Origin: Burkholderiales bacterium
GTDB lineage: Bacteria > Pseudomonadota > Gammaproteobacteria > Burkholderiales > WYBJ01
DNA: 64,000 nt
Assembly (NCBI GenBank): GCA_020848435.1
Contig: JADLAC010000009.1
Location: forward strand, 153,765 to 217,764
Direction of reading: 5' to 3'
The notes under the pieces were generated by a model that made no database searches, was not told the origin of the DNA, and saw only the letters and a program-made list of their open reading frames with translations. A program made the translations under genes and the position numbers. This document shows positions 16,784-26,112 of this stretch, in pieces. Each line of letters starts with the position of its first letter. Position 1 is the first letter of the stretch.

Positions 16784-17899
16784 ATGTTGATGATCGAGCA
16801 CGCCGGCAAGGCGCTGCTTCGCAGCCACGGCGTCGCGGTACCGCACGGACAGCTCGTTCGCGAGACGGCCGATATCGAGCAGTGGCGCGGGCCCTATCCC
16901 GCCGCGCTGAAAGCACAGGTCAGCTCGGGCGGACGCGGCAAGGCCGGCGGTGTGGCGCGCGTCGAGACGCCCGATGAGGCCCGCGCGGCGGCGCTGCGGC
17001 TCTTCGACAGCGAGTTTCAAGGCGAGCGACCGTCTGCCCTGCTCATCGAACCGTGGCTCGGACACGAGCGCGAGCTGTACCTCTCGATCGTTGTCGATGG
17101 AGGCTACGGCGGTTACGCGGTGCTGTATTCGCCCAACGGCGGTGTGGACATCGAGGCGCAACAGCCCTCGGTATACGAAGTCGGCCCGGCGCATAACTTC
17201 AGAGCCCACGCGTTGCGCGCGCTACTGAGCAGGGCGGAGCGCGATACCGCCCTGGTCGAACGAATCGTCGCCATGGCCCGGCGCCTGCTCCGGGTTGCCA
17301 CGGTAAGCGACGCGCTCACGGTCGAGATCAACCCGCTTGCGGTCATCGACGGCAAGCTGCTCGCCCTCGATGCCAAGATCGCCCGCGACGAAGCAGCGGC
17401 TTTTCGCCACGCCGACATCGCCCAGGAGTGCGCCCATCGGCGCACGCACGAAGCCGCCCGGGTCGCGCGGGCGCTAGACAACAACCTCATGATGGTCGCG
17501 CTCGAAGGCGAGATCGGCTTGATCTCCGGCGGCGCCGGCATGACGATGGCCGTGATGGATATGATCGCCGCGGCCGGCATGCGCCCGGCATGCTTTCTCG
17601 ATTGCAGCTCCAATCCGACGCCGGCCGGCTATCGGCTGGCGTTCGCGCTGCTCGACGAGGACCCCGCGATCAAGGCGATACTCGTCAGCATTTTCGGCGG
17701 CGGCACGCACATCGATCGGGTGGCCAGGACCATGAGCGAAATCATGCGCGAGCGGCGCTGCGCCAAGCCGGTCGTGTTCCGCATGAACGGTAACGGCCGC
17801 GACGCGGCCGACGCGATCATGACGCAAGCCGGCCTGTGCAACCATCAGCGCCTGGAAGACGCAGTCGCCGCGGTGCACGCGCTCGGGACACGCGCATGA
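16784..17899 (+). CDS. SucC-like CoA ligase beta subunit (ATP-grasp)
   Basis: The 371-residue protein has an N-terminal ATP-grasp domain (LKAQVSSGGRGKAGGV, LTVEINPLAVIDGKLLALDAK) and a C-terminal ligase domain (CSSNPTPAGYRLAFALLDED, LVSIFGGGTHIDRVARTM). This is the layout of succinyl-CoA and malate-CoA ligase beta subunits. With the alpha subunit it should activate a carboxylic acid to its CoA thioester using ATP or GTP. A strong ribosome site (AGGAGG) lies 8 bp before the ATG. The catabolic neighbours argue that it is not the TCA-cycle enzyme and suggest a specialised dicarboxylate substrate. Confidence 0.88.
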   Translation: MLMIEHAGKALLRSHGVAVPHGQLVRETADIEQWRGPYPAALKAQVSSGGRGKAGGVARVETPDEARAAALRLFDSEFQGERPSALLIEPWLGHERELYLSIVVDGGYGGYAVLYSPNGGVDIEAQQPSVYEVGPAHNFRAHALRALLSRAERDTALVERIVAMARRLLRVATVSDALTVEINPLAVIDGKLLALDAKIARDEAAAFRHADIAQECAHRRTHEAARVARALDNNLMMVALEGEIGLISGGAGMTMAVMDMIAAAGMRPACFLDCSSNPTPAGYRLAFALLDEDPAIKAILVSIFGGGTHIDRVARTMSEIMRERRCAKPVVFRMNGNGRDAADAIMTQAGLCNHQRLEDAVAAVHALGTRA

Positions 17900-18777
17900 G
17901 CGTCCTGGTCGATCGCGCCTCGCGCGTGCTCATCTACGGCATCGCGGGTAACTTCGGGCGCTTCTCCGTGCGTGATCTGGCGGCCTATGGGACGAAACCG
18001 GTCGCTGGCCTGGCTCCTGGCCGCGCCATCCGCGATGTGGACGGCGTGCCGGTCTACGCCAGCGCAGCGGCCGCTTGCCGCGAGCATGGCGCCAATGCCG
18101 CGCTGGTGTATGTGCCGGCGCCGATGGCGCTCGATGCGGTGCTCGAAGTGATCGACGCCGGCTGCAAGGTCATCGTCTATCCCGGGGATGGACTGCCGGT
18201 GCAAGACGCCATCGACATGAGGGCCGCGGCACGCGAGCACGGCACGGTTCTCGTCGGCCCAAATACGCCCGGGGTGATATCGCCGGGCGAGGCGAAGCTC
18301 GGCTTCATGCCTTCGTTTTGCTATACGCCCGGCACGCTGGGCGTGATCTCGCGCAGTGGCTCGCTCTCCTACGAGGCCTGCTGGCGCTTGAGTGGCGAGG
18401 GCCTCGGTCAAACGACCGTGATCGGCATCGGCGGCGATCCCGTGAAGGGGTTGAACGCCGCCGAGGCGCTTGAGCTGTTGCACGCCGACGCGACGACTGC
18501 CGCCATCGTCTACCTGGGAGAAATCGGCGGCAGCGACGAAGACGCGGTAGCACGCTATGCCGCGCGTCCCGATGCCAAGCCGACGGCAGCGCTGGTAGTC
18601 GGCGCCGCCGCACCGCCCGGCAAGAAGATGGGCCACGCCGCTGCATTGGTCGGATCGCAGGCCGACAGCCAGGCGGCCAAGGTACAGACCTTGCGCGCGG
18701 CGGGTGTGCACGTCGCGGCTGGCTTGCCGCAGCTCGCAGCGGCTGCGAGGAGCGCCCTGGCGCGGGTAAACAAATAG
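17896..18777 (+). CDS. SucD-like CoA ligase alpha subunit
   Basis: The protein is 293 residues with a Rossmann CoA-binding start (VLIYGIAGNFGRFSV), GPNTPGVISPGEAKLGFMP, and the ligase motif RSGSLSYEACWRL. The phospho-His segment is PGKKMGHAAALV, so the active-site His is kept. It overlaps the beta subunit by ATGA, as expected for an obligate partner. Sequence in the CoA pocket differs visibly from housekeeping SucD (for example LAPGRAIRDVDGVPVYAS), in line with a dedicated catabolic ligase. Confidence 0.88.
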   Translation: MSVLVDRASRVLIYGIAGNFGRFSVRDLAAYGTKPVAGLAPGRAIRDVDGVPVYASAAAACREHGANAALVYVPAPMALDAVLEVIDAGCKVIVYPGDGLPVQDAIDMRAAAREHGTVLVGPNTPGVISPGEAKLGFMPSFCYTPGTLGVISRSGSLSYEACWRLSGEGLGQTTVIGIGGDPVKGLNAAEALELLHADATTAAIVYLGEIGGSDEDAVARYAARPDAKPTAALVVGAAAPPGKKMGHAAALVGSQADSQAAKVQTLRAAGVHVAAGLPQLAAAARSALARVNK

Positions 18778-18805
18778 GACTCCAGTTCTTTTCAGAGGAA
18801 TCGAA

Positions 18806-19774
18806 ATGACGCATCGTGTTGCCGCCATGCTGGCGTGCGCCGCTCTCGCTGCCGCGGGCAGCCCCGCCGCGCTGGCGCAAGCCTACCCCGTCAAACCCGT
18901 GCGGTTGATCGTGCCACTCGCGCCCGGCGGCGGCGGCGACCTGGTATCGCGCCTGATCGCGCAGAAGATCTCCGAGCCGCTCGGCCAGCCCGTGCTGGTG
19001 GACAACCGGCCCGGCGCCTCGACCATCATCGGCACCGAGCTCGCCGCGCGCGCGCAACCCGATGGCTACACGCTGGTCACGGCGACCAGCAGCCACGTGA
19101 TCAATCCCAGCCTGCACAAGCTGCCCTTCGACCCCGTGAAGGACTTCAGCGGCATCGCGTTCATAGCGACCTCGCCGATGATGCTCACGGTGCATCCCAA
19201 CGTCCCCGCCAAGACCGTCAAGGATCTGGTCGTTGTCGCCAAGGCGAACCCGGGCAAGCTCAACTACGCCTCCAGCGGCACGGCGAGTATCGTTCACCTG
19301 GCGGGCGAGTTGTTCAGCGTGAGCGCCGGTGTCAAGATGGTCCACATCCCGTACAAGGGTTCGGGCCCCGCGCTCAACGACCTGCTGGGCGGCCAGGTCG
19401 ACATGATGTTCGCGAGCCCCGTGCCCACCATTCCGCATGTGCGCAGCGGCAAGCTGCGGCCGATCGCCTGGGCGAGCGCTCAGCGTTCGAGCGCCATGCC
19501 CGAGCTGCCGACCTTCGCCGAGTCGGGCTACCCCGGCTTTCAGGCGGCCACGTTCTACGCCGTGCTGGGCCCGGCCAACATGCCGGCGCCGGTGGTCAAC
19601 CGTCTGAGCAGCGAAATCGTCAAGGCGACGCTATCGGCCGACGTGAAGGAGCGGCTTTCGGCCGAAGCGGCGATCGTGGTCGCCGGCGGCCCGCAGCAGG
19701 CGATCGCCCATATCGAGGCCGAGATCGCGCGCTGGACCAAGGTGGTGAAGGCGGCCGGAATCAAGGCGAACTGA
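18806..19774 (+). CDS. Bug/TctC-family periplasmic solute-binding protein
   Basis: The product is 322 residues: a signal peptide ending AALAQ, then YPVKPVRLIVPLAPGGGGD, DNRPGASTIIG, VHIPYKGSGPALNDLLGGQ and VRSGKLRPIA. It is third in the plus-strand operon after the ligase pair, 28 bp on, with the ribosome site AGAGGA. This supports capture of the acid that the ligase then activates. No TctA/TctB membrane partners are encoded nearby. Confidence 0.9.
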   Translation: MTHRVAAMLACAALAAAGSPAALAQAYPVKPVRLIVPLAPGGGGDLVSRLIAQKISEPLGQPVLVDNRPGASTIIGTELAARAQPDGYTLVTATSSHVINPSLHKLPFDPVKDFSGIAFIATSPMMLTVHPNVPAKTVKDLVVVAKANPGKLNYASSGTASIVHLAGELFSVSAGVKMVHIPYKGSGPALNDLLGGQVDMMFASPVPTIPHVRSGKLRPIAWASAQRSSAMPELPTFAESGYPGFQAATFYAVLGPANMPAPVVNRLSSEIVKATLSADVKERLSAEAAIVVAGGPQQAIAHIEAEIARWTKVVKAAGIKAN

Positions 19775-19969
19775 GCTCTCGCCGGTCTCGACTGCGCCGA
19801 TGCCGGGAGTGCGCCGATGCCGTGCACGGCGACTACCGCGCCGCGGCTACAGGGCTGCGGGCGGCGTCCCCCCAGCCAGGCAATTGACTGTGGTGTCGTA
19901 CGACAGGGATACTTCGGGCGCGTTTGCCATTCGTGCACCCTTACCCCGTGACTACACGAGGAGCTGGCC

Positions 19970-20716
19970 ATGGCCTACGAAGGCATGATTGCGGAGACGA
20001 TTTCGATCAACGGTCACAACGGCGAGCCGATATCGGCTTATGTGGCGCGCCCCCTCGGCGCCGGCCCCTATCCCGGCATGGTGCTGATGCACCATGCGCC
20101 CGGCTGGGACGAATGGTACCGCGAAGCCACGCGGCGTTTCGCGCATCATGGCTATGCCGCCATCAGCCATAACCTCTACCACCGCGCCGGCGCAGGCCGG
20201 GCGGACGATGTCGCCGCCAAGGTCCGCGCCGAAGGCGGCGTGCCCGATGCGCAAGCGATCGGGGATACCGAGGGCGCGGTGATGTGGCTGCGCGCCCAGC
20301 CCTGGCTCAATGGCAAGGTCGGCGTCATCGGCACCTGCTCCGGCGGGCGTCACACCTTCCTCTACGCTTGTCACACGAACAACATCGATGCCGCGGCCGA
20401 TCTCTGGGGCGGCCGCGTCGTGATGAGCAAGGAGGAGTTGACGGCGAAGCAACCGAGCGCTCCGATCGAGTTCACGAGGAACCTGTCGTGTCCCCTGCTC
20501 GGTCTGTTCGGAAACGAAGACCGGGCGCCGACGCCTGAGCAGGTCGATCAGCACGAGGAAGAGTTGAAGAAGCACGGCAAGGATTACGAATTCCATCGCT
20601 ACGACGGCGCCGGCCACGGTTTCTTCTACTACGACCGGCCGATGTACCGCGTCGAGCAGGCGCTCGACGGCTGGAAGAAGGTGTTCGCATTCTTCGACAA
20701 GCGTCTCTCGAAGTAG
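19970..20716 (+). CDS. Dienelactone hydrolase family protein
   Basis: This 248-residue alpha/beta hydrolase has the Cys-Asp-His triad of dienelactone hydrolases: C123 in GTCSGGRH, D184 in GNEDRAPT and H216 in GAGHGFFYYDRP. It hydrolyses lactones or esters in the cytoplasm; the true substrate is unknown. The ribosome site GAGGAG lies 6 bp before the ATG. The 195-bp gap to the Bug gene may hold its own promoter, but the direction and context fit the same operon. Confidence 0.88.
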   Translation: MAYEGMIAETISINGHNGEPISAYVARPLGAGPYPGMVLMHHAPGWDEWYREATRRFAHHGYAAISHNLYHRAGAGRADDVAAKVRAEGGVPDAQAIGDTEGAVMWLRAQPWLNGKVGVIGTCSGGRHTFLYACHTNNIDAAADLWGGRVVMSKEELTAKQPSAPIEFTRNLSCPLLGLFGNEDRAPTPEQVDQHEEELKKHGKDYEFHRYDGAGHGFFYYDRPMYRVEQALDGWKKVFAFFDKRLSK

Positions 20717-20724
20717 GCCGCGGC

Positions 20725-20997
20725 GTGTGCACATCGATCGTCGAGATCGCCGAGGCCCGTGGCGCGGGCAAGGGCGCGTGCGAGTGGTTCGATCTCACTA
20801 CTTCGGTTGTGTCCTACGACCATCCACACCACGCCTTGCTTGAAGAGGCCATCACCATCGACTTCGTCAACTCGCGGCTCGACCCTGGCACGCGGGTCGC
20901 CGTGGAGCTGACGCTCGATTCGGCCAAGGCGCTCGCAGCCGCCTTGGGGAGGGCGATCGCCGCGGCCGACGCGGCCGAGCGCGAACGCCACAGGTAA
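20725..20997 (+). CDS. DUF6295-like small protein
   Basis: The product is 90 residues from GTG 20725, 9 bp after the hydrolase. The sequence (KGACEWFDLTTSVVSYDHP, ALLEEAITIDFVNSRLDPGTR, VAVELTLDSAKALAAAL) matches what I recall of DUF6295, small acidic proteins that often accompany dienelactone-hydrolase-like genes. The function is unknown. The GTG start has only a weak ribosome site and may be translated by coupling. Confidence 0.7.
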   Translation: MCTSIVEIAEARGAGKGACEWFDLTTSVVSYDHPHHALLEEAITIDFVNSRLDPGTRVAVELTLDSAKALAAALGRAIAAADAAERERHR

Positions 20998-21048
20998 GGC
21001 AACCGGCACGACGCGAGTAGCTGACGCTCGCCAAGCACAGCGGGCAAG

Positions 21049-21091
21049 CGGCTACCGGGAACGAGGCATGGGCGAGGTCCCGCGGTAGCCG
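21049..21091. terminator. Strong hairpin between convergent operons
   Basis: CGGCTACC (21049-21056) pairs perfectly with GGTAGCCG (21084-21091), extended by GGGA/TCCC with a 2-nt bulge and a 17-nt loop. It lies in the 208-bp gap where two operons converge, so a bidirectional terminator is likely. No T-run follows, and a REP-like element is the alternative. Confidence 0.45.
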
Positions 21092-21205
21092 GCGAAGTCA
21101 CGCAGCTCGAGCAAGGCGGCACGCGCGCCTGCCTGGACCAAGCCGGGTGCGCTTGCAGCGCCGCTCGGACGCTTGTTCCGGCGCGCAGCCGGCCGGGAAG
21201 CCGCA

Positions 21206-22609
21206 CTAGCGGTGCAGACCACCTCCGTCGGCGTGCGTGTCGTCCTCATCAGTGGGTGCTCCCGGTGGCGGGATCAGCGCAAACTGTCTGATCATGCGCC
21301 GCAGCCGCGGCCGCGACACGCCGAGGACCGCGCAGGCTCGGCCTCGGTGCCAGCCGGTCGTTTCGAGCACGCGCTGCACGTGCGCCTTTTCGATCTCGCG
21401 CAGGCTACCCTGCGCCGGCGGTTCGGCGGTCGCGCAGGCGCTGGCAGTGCGCTGCGCGATGTGGGCCGGCAGCGCGTCGAGGGTGATGATGTCCCCCGGC
21501 GAGAGGACAACCGCCTTCATCAGCGCGTTTTCCAGCTCGCGCACGTTCCCCGGCCAGTCGTAGGCGCCGAAACAGCGCAGCACTTCGGGGTCCACGCGCC
21601 GCACGTGCCGCCTCATCTCGCGGTCGATCCGCGCGAGCAGCGCATGCACCAGGTCGGGGATGTCCTCCTTGCGGGCACGCAGCGGCGGCAGGTTGACGTT
21701 GACGACCTGGAGGCGGTAATAGAGGTCCTCTCGGAAGCTGCCGTCCTGCACCCGCCCGGCCAGGTCGACGTTCGTCGCCGCGATCACGCGCGCGTCCGTC
21801 GCCTGCGGTGCCTTGGCGCCGAGCGGCAGGAATTCCTTCTCCTGCAGCACGCGCAGGAGTTTCGCCTGGATCGCGTGCGAGAGCTCGCTCACCTCGTCGA
21901 GAAAGATGGTGCCGCGATGGGCGAGGGCGAACTTGCCGGCCTGGCGCTCCACCGCGCCGGTGAACGCGCCTTTCTCGTGGCCGAACATGTCGGATTCAAT
22001 CAGCGTCTCGACCAGCGCGGCGCAGTTGATGGCGACGAACGGCCCCGACGGGTTGGGCCCGGCGCGATGAATGGCGCGCGCGACCAGCTCCTTGCCGGTG
22101 CCCGACTCGCCGGTGATAAGTATCGTCGCCCGGATGGACGCCGCGAGCCCGATGGTCTTGAAGACCTCCTTCATGACCCGGCTGCGCCCGACCATGCTGC
22201 CGCGGTCGGCCCCGGCGTCCCCCACCAGCACGCCCTGCGCCTCGCTGTGCGCGTAACGCAGCGCCTTGGTCACCGCGGCATCGAGCTCGTCCAGGTCGAT
22301 GGGCTTCTGGATGTAATCGTCGGCCCCGCGCTGCATCGCCTGGATCGTGCTTTCCATGTCGTGGAAAGCGGTGATCATGATGACGTGGGCGCCAGGAAAC
22401 GCCCGCTTGAAGTCCGGCAGCGTGTCGAGGCCGCTTTTCCCGGGCATGCGAATATCGAGAACGATCACGTCCGGCGCCAGCCTGCCCTGCTCGGCGAGCG
22501 CCTGCGCAGCGCTGTGGGCGATGTGCGCCTCGTAGCCCTGGGCGTGAAAGTGCAGCCGCAGGGTGCGGCAGCTCGCGTGATCGTCGTCCACGATCAGAAA
22601 GGTGCTCAT
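21206..22609 (-). CDS. NtrC-family sigma-54-dependent response regulator
   Basis: The 467-residue protein has a receiver domain with phospho-acceptor D52 (LDIRMPGKSG), an AAA+ domain with Walker A GESGTGKE (167-174) and the sigma-54 contact loop GAFTGA (214-219). The C-terminal Fis-type helix-turn-helix is WHRGRACAVLGVSRPRLRRMI. The intact GAFTGA loop means it can open sigma-54 promoters. The gene starts directly after the kinase stop. It ends the four-gene leftward operon that shares a control region with the nitrite-oxidoreductase-like cluster. Two sigma-54 promoter matches there make it the obvious regulator of both operons. Confidence 0.93.
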   Translation of the reverse strand: MSTFLIVDDDHASCRTLRLHFHAQGYEAHIAHSAAQALAEQGRLAPDVIVLDIRMPGKSGLDTLPDFKRAFPGAHVIMITAFHDMESTIQAMQRGADDYIQKPIDLDELDAAVTKALRYAHSEAQGVLVGDAGADRGSMVGRSRVMKEVFKTIGLAASIRATILITGESGTGKELVARAIHRAGPNPSGPFVAINCAALVETLIESDMFGHEKGAFTGAVERQAGKFALAHRGTIFLDEVSELSHAIQAKLLRVLQEKEFLPLGAKAPQATDARVIAATNVDLAGRVQDGSFREDLYYRLQVVNVNLPPLRARKEDIPDLVHALLARIDREMRRHVRRVDPEVLRCFGAYDWPGNVRELENALMKAVVLSPGDIITLDALPAHIAQRTASACATAEPPAQGSLREIEKAHVQRVLETTGWHRGRACAVLGVSRPRLRRMIRQFALIPPPGAPTDEDDTHADGGGLHR

Positions 22610-24703
22610 CTAGGCCCGACCCGCAGCTGGTGCAAGCGGCAACACCACCGTGACGCGCGTTCCTCCCGGCGGCTCCGGTTGCAAGCTGATGCTGCCCTCG
22701 TGCTGGTCGATGATCCGCTTGGCGATCGGCAGACCGAGGCCAGTGCCCTGCGCACGGGTGGTGAAGAAAGGCTCGAATACCTTGTCCAGATACTCCGGCG
22801 CGACGCCGCAGCCGTTGTCGCAGATCTCGACCTGGATCGAGGGCCGATCCTCGGCCGGCAGGCGCAGCCGGGCGTCGATGACGAGCGCGGGGCGGACCTT
22901 CTCCACTCCCGCGGTCGCCTGCGCCCCATTTCCGATGAGATTGATGAAGGCCTGGCGCAGCTTGTTCGCATCGCCGTAGAGCACGGGCAGGCCCGGCTGG
23001 TAGTGCGTCGTGACACGGACCTTGTGTTCCTCGATCTCCCGCTGCGCGAGCATCACCGCGCTGTCGAGCAGCTTGTCCACGTTCAGCCACTCGGGCTTCA
23101 GCGCATCGGGCAGCGAATAGCTGAGAAGGTCCGATAGCACTTCCTCCATGTAATGCACCTGCTCCTGGGCAATCTGCAGCAGTTCCCGTTCGGCCTCGGC
23201 CCAGTCGGGCGGCGGCTTCTTGCTCAGCATCTGCAACCCCATCTTGATGCTGGACAGCGGATTGCGTAAGTCGTGCGCGATCATGCTGGATGCCCGCCCC
23301 ATGGCGGCGAACGCCTGGCTCTTCGCAATTTCCCGGTTGCGCTCGACCACCTGCTGCTCCAGGTGCTTGCGCTCGGTGATGTCCTCCATCTCGGCGAGGT
23401 AATGCGTGATTCTGTCGCGGCTGTCGCGGATCGGAGAGATGGCCGAATGCACCCAGAAGAGCTCCCCGTTCTTCTTCCTGTCGTGCAGAACGCCTCGCCA
23501 CTCGCCGCCCGCGGTGATCGTCTGCCACAACTGGTCGTATGCCGCGGTATCCGTCTCGCCGGACTTCAGCAGACGCGGGTTTTCGCCCGCGACCTGGTCG
23601 ACCGTGTAACCCGTAACCTGGGTGAACTTGGGATTGACATACTCGATCGCGCCGTGGCGATCGGTGATGAGCACCATGCTCGGGCTCTGCTCGACCGCGC
23701 GTGAAAGCTTGCGCAGCCGTTCGTTCGTCTGCTCGTGCTCAACGATGACGTGCTTCAGTTCCCGGTTGGCGGACTCGGCCTCGCGCGCGCGCAGGCGCGC
23801 CACCTGCGCGAAGTGCACGGTTAGCGCAACCAGGAACGCGAGCGAAAGGCCGCCGAGCAATACCGCGCGCGCGAGCGGCGAACGCGATTCGGTGAGTTCC
23901 TCGCGCGGCCACACGTTCACACGCCAGGTGACGCCGTACAGGCCGATGCTCGTCTCCTGGCCCGATTCCCGAGCGGCTTGCGTCGCCTCTGAGTCGCGCC
24001 GGTAGATTTCCGTTCCGTCATTGGACACGGCGATCGCATAGCCCGAGGCAATGGAGGGCGTCAGGATCGCCGCGATCATGGGCTGCACCTTGACCATGCC
24101 GACGATGAATCCGTTGAAAGCCTCCCCCTGAAACACGGGAACATTGATCAGCAGCAGGCGCTCGCCCGCCGTCGAGCCGGCGCCGTGAGAGAGCACCACC
24201 TCGCGCCGCAGGCGCGCCGCCTGCAATGCCTCGCGCTGCCGGCCGCCGACGAAATCCTCGCCCGGCATCGAGCGCGACGCGTCCTGGGCGACCAGCCAGC
24301 CCAGCTCGAACTCGGGTCCTATGCGGGCGATCGCCAGGTAACCGGTATAGTGGCTGAGATAAAGCTTCGCATCGGATTCCCACTCCTCCCGCGGCGGCCC
24401 TCCGCGCATCTCCCACCGGCGTGCCATGCGCACCAGGGCGAAGATGCGGGATTCCATGCGCGAGCTGATCTCGTTCCTGACGCTGTCGAGGTTCAGCGCG
24501 ACCGCGCGTTCCGTATCGGCACGCTCCTCGGCGATCAACGCCCGCCACAACCCAAGGGTTGCCGCGACCACAATCAGGCCGACGAAGAGTGCAAGCCAGC
24601 TCGCCGCCAGGAATCCTGTCCGGCCGAGCGTTGTGGACTGCGGACGCTCCGCGGCCACGGCGTGGGTGCCAGTGGCTAGCTCGAGCTCCGATGCGCGGCG
24701 CAT
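22610..24703 (-). CDS. Membrane PAS-domain sensor histidine kinase
   Basis: This protein of about 697 residues has an N-terminal membrane helix, a ~220-residue extracytoplasmic CHASE-like sensor (SRMESRIFALVRMARRWEMR), a second membrane helix, one PAS domain (AVEQSPSMVLITDRHGAIEY) with PAC, HisKA with the phospho-His in SSMIAHDLRNPLSS, and an HATPase with ICDNGCGV and GTGLGLPIAKRI. It phosphorylates the adjacent NtrC-type regulator. ATG 24703 overlaps the HemY-like gene by 28 bp; a GTG at 24736 is the other option. The signal is unknown, but the periplasmic sensor fits a periplasmic electron donor or product. Confidence 0.9.
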   Translation of the reverse strand: MRRASELELATGTHAVAAERPQSTTLGRTGFLAASWLALFVGLIVVAATLGLWRALIAEERADTERAVALNLDSVRNEISSRMESRIFALVRMARRWEMRGGPPREEWESDAKLYLSHYTGYLAIARIGPEFELGWLVAQDASRSMPGEDFVGGRQREALQAARLRREVVLSHGAGSTAGERLLLINVPVFQGEAFNGFIVGMVKVQPMIAAILTPSIASGYAIAVSNDGTEIYRRDSEATQAARESGQETSIGLYGVTWRVNVWPREELTESRSPLARAVLLGGLSLAFLVALTVHFAQVARLRAREAESANRELKHVIVEHEQTNERLRKLSRAVEQSPSMVLITDRHGAIEYVNPKFTQVTGYTVDQVAGENPRLLKSGETDTAAYDQLWQTITAGGEWRGVLHDRKKNGELFWVHSAISPIRDSRDRITHYLAEMEDITERKHLEQQVVERNREIAKSQAFAAMGRASSMIAHDLRNPLSSIKMGLQMLSKKPPPDWAEAERELLQIAQEQVHYMEEVLSDLLSYSLPDALKPEWLNVDKLLDSAVMLAQREIEEHKVRVTTHYQPGLPVLYGDANKLRQAFINLIGNGAQATAGVEKVRPALVIDARLRLPAEDRPSIQVEICDNGCGVAPEYLDKVFEPFFTTRAQGTGLGLPIAKRIIDQHEGSISLQPEPPGGTRVTVVLPLAPAAGRA

Positions 24704-26112
24704 ATCGGCAGGGAGGGCAATCCCGCCACCGGCCACCGGGCGCCCCGGGGCGCAAGACCCACATGCATGCTTTGCGCCAGCGCGTATGCTTCACCGATGC
24801 GGTCTCGAATGGAAATCCCGCCGCGATAGTTGGCGGCGAGCTGCAGTCCGGGCCAGCGTTTCAGACGCTCCATGATCGCTCGCAAGCGGCCCGAGTACGC
24901 ACCGTGATAAAGCGGCAGGGCGCAGTCGTGGCGATCGACCCATACCTGCTCTGGCGCGGCATCGATCCCCAGCAGAGGGGCAAGGCCCGCGATCGCGGCG
25001 TCAATGCACCGATTGTCATTCCACTCCCTCGTCTCCGGCGCGCGCGCGCCACCCAGGTAACAGGCGAGCAATGTCTTGCCGAGGGGCGCCCGGTTCGGAA
25101 ACACGTTACTCACCCACTGGCACCCTGTCAATTGCGCATTCTCGGTGCGCGGCACGAGGAACCCCGTGCCTATGAGCGGATGGCGCACGGCGGCGCGGTC
25201 AAACGCAAGATGCACTACCGTGACCGGCGCATACTCGATCCCGCGCAAGAGCTGCGCGAGCTCGTGGTCCAATGAATGAAGCAATGTCGCCGCACGCGGA
25301 GCCGGCACGCTCAGCACAATGTGGCTTGCGCGAAACGTGCGTTCACCCTCGGGCGTGCGCGCCGTCACGCGCCAGCCCGATCGTGCCGGCTCGAGCTGTG
25401 TCACCGTGTGTCGGGTGCGAAAACTCACGCCCGGCGCGCTGGCGAGTGCATCGATGAGATCGGCCATTCCACGCCTGAAAGAGAACACCTCATGAACCGG
25501 TGCCGTGCGTCGATTGAGCACCTTGTGCGCGAACACGCCGAAGGCAAGGCTGCCGTAGCGGCGCTCCAGCGCCACCAGCCGCGGGAGCACGGCCTGCGCG
25601 CTCGCGAGGTCCGGATCCGATGCGAGCGGCCCGCCGATGTAGGGTTCCATCGCTTTTTCTAGCAGCTCGCGGCCGAGGCGCCGCGAGACAAACTCGCTCA
25701 CGCTTTCATCGGGACGCCCGCCTCTTGGCGCGAACGGCTCGGCAAGCAGGCGAAGCTTTCCACCAAGACTCCATAACGGCGAACGAATCAGCCCGCCCAG
25801 ACGCGACGGGACAGGCACCAGCTTTCCGCGCTGCACCAGATAACGCTGATTCGCCGGCGGGCCCGGACACATGACTCTGCTTGCATCGAGTCCGCTCGCC
25901 GTCAGCATGCGGCTCACCTCGGGGCGAAAGTTCAGCATCAGAGATGCCGCGCGCTCCGTGACATAGCCATCGGCCTCGCGCGTCGCGATCTTCCCTCCGA
26001 GTCGCCCGTCCTGCTCCCACACCTCGGAGGCAACGCCGGCTTGCCCGAGCCACCAGGCCACCGACAGCCCCGACACGCCGCCGCCGATTACGATGGCATC
26101 GCGGTCACTCAT
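24676..26112 (-). CDS. HemY-like protoporphyrinogen oxidase
   Basis: The 478-residue FAD protein starts with the dinucleotide motif AIVIGGGVSGLSVAWWLG, then WEQDGRLGGKIATREADGY, and ends with the oxidase-type PGLQLAANYRGGISIRDRI. HemY-type enzymes oxidise protoporphyrinogen or coproporphyrinogen using oxygen. Its place between a stress protein and a two-component system, opposite a respiratory cluster with several hemes, suggests a dedicated role in heme supply. ATG 26112 overlaps the upstream gene by ATGA. Other amine-oxidase-like flavoproteins share the N-terminus, but the C-terminal motif favours the porphyrin branch. Confidence 0.78.
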   Translation of the reverse strand: MSDRDAIVIGGGVSGLSVAWWLGQAGVASEVWEQDGRLGGKIATREADGYVTERAASLMLNFRPEVSRMLTASGLDASRVMCPGPPANQRYLVQRGKLVPVPSRLGGLIRSPLWSLGGKLRLLAEPFAPRGGRPDESVSEFVSRRLGRELLEKAMEPYIGGPLASDPDLASAQAVLPRLVALERRYGSLAFGVFAHKVLNRRTAPVHEVFSFRRGMADLIDALASAPGVSFRTRHTVTQLEPARSGWRVTARTPEGERTFRASHIVLSVPAPRAATLLHSLDHELAQLLRGIEYAPVTVVHLAFDRAAVRHPLIGTGFLVPRTENAQLTGCQWVSNVFPNRAPLGKTLLACYLGGARAPETREWNDNRCIDAAIAGLAPLLGIDAAPEQVWVDRHDCALPLYHGAYSGRLRAIMERLKRWPGLQLAANYRGGISIRDRIGEAYALAQSMHVGLAPRGARWPVAGLPSLPICAAHRSSS

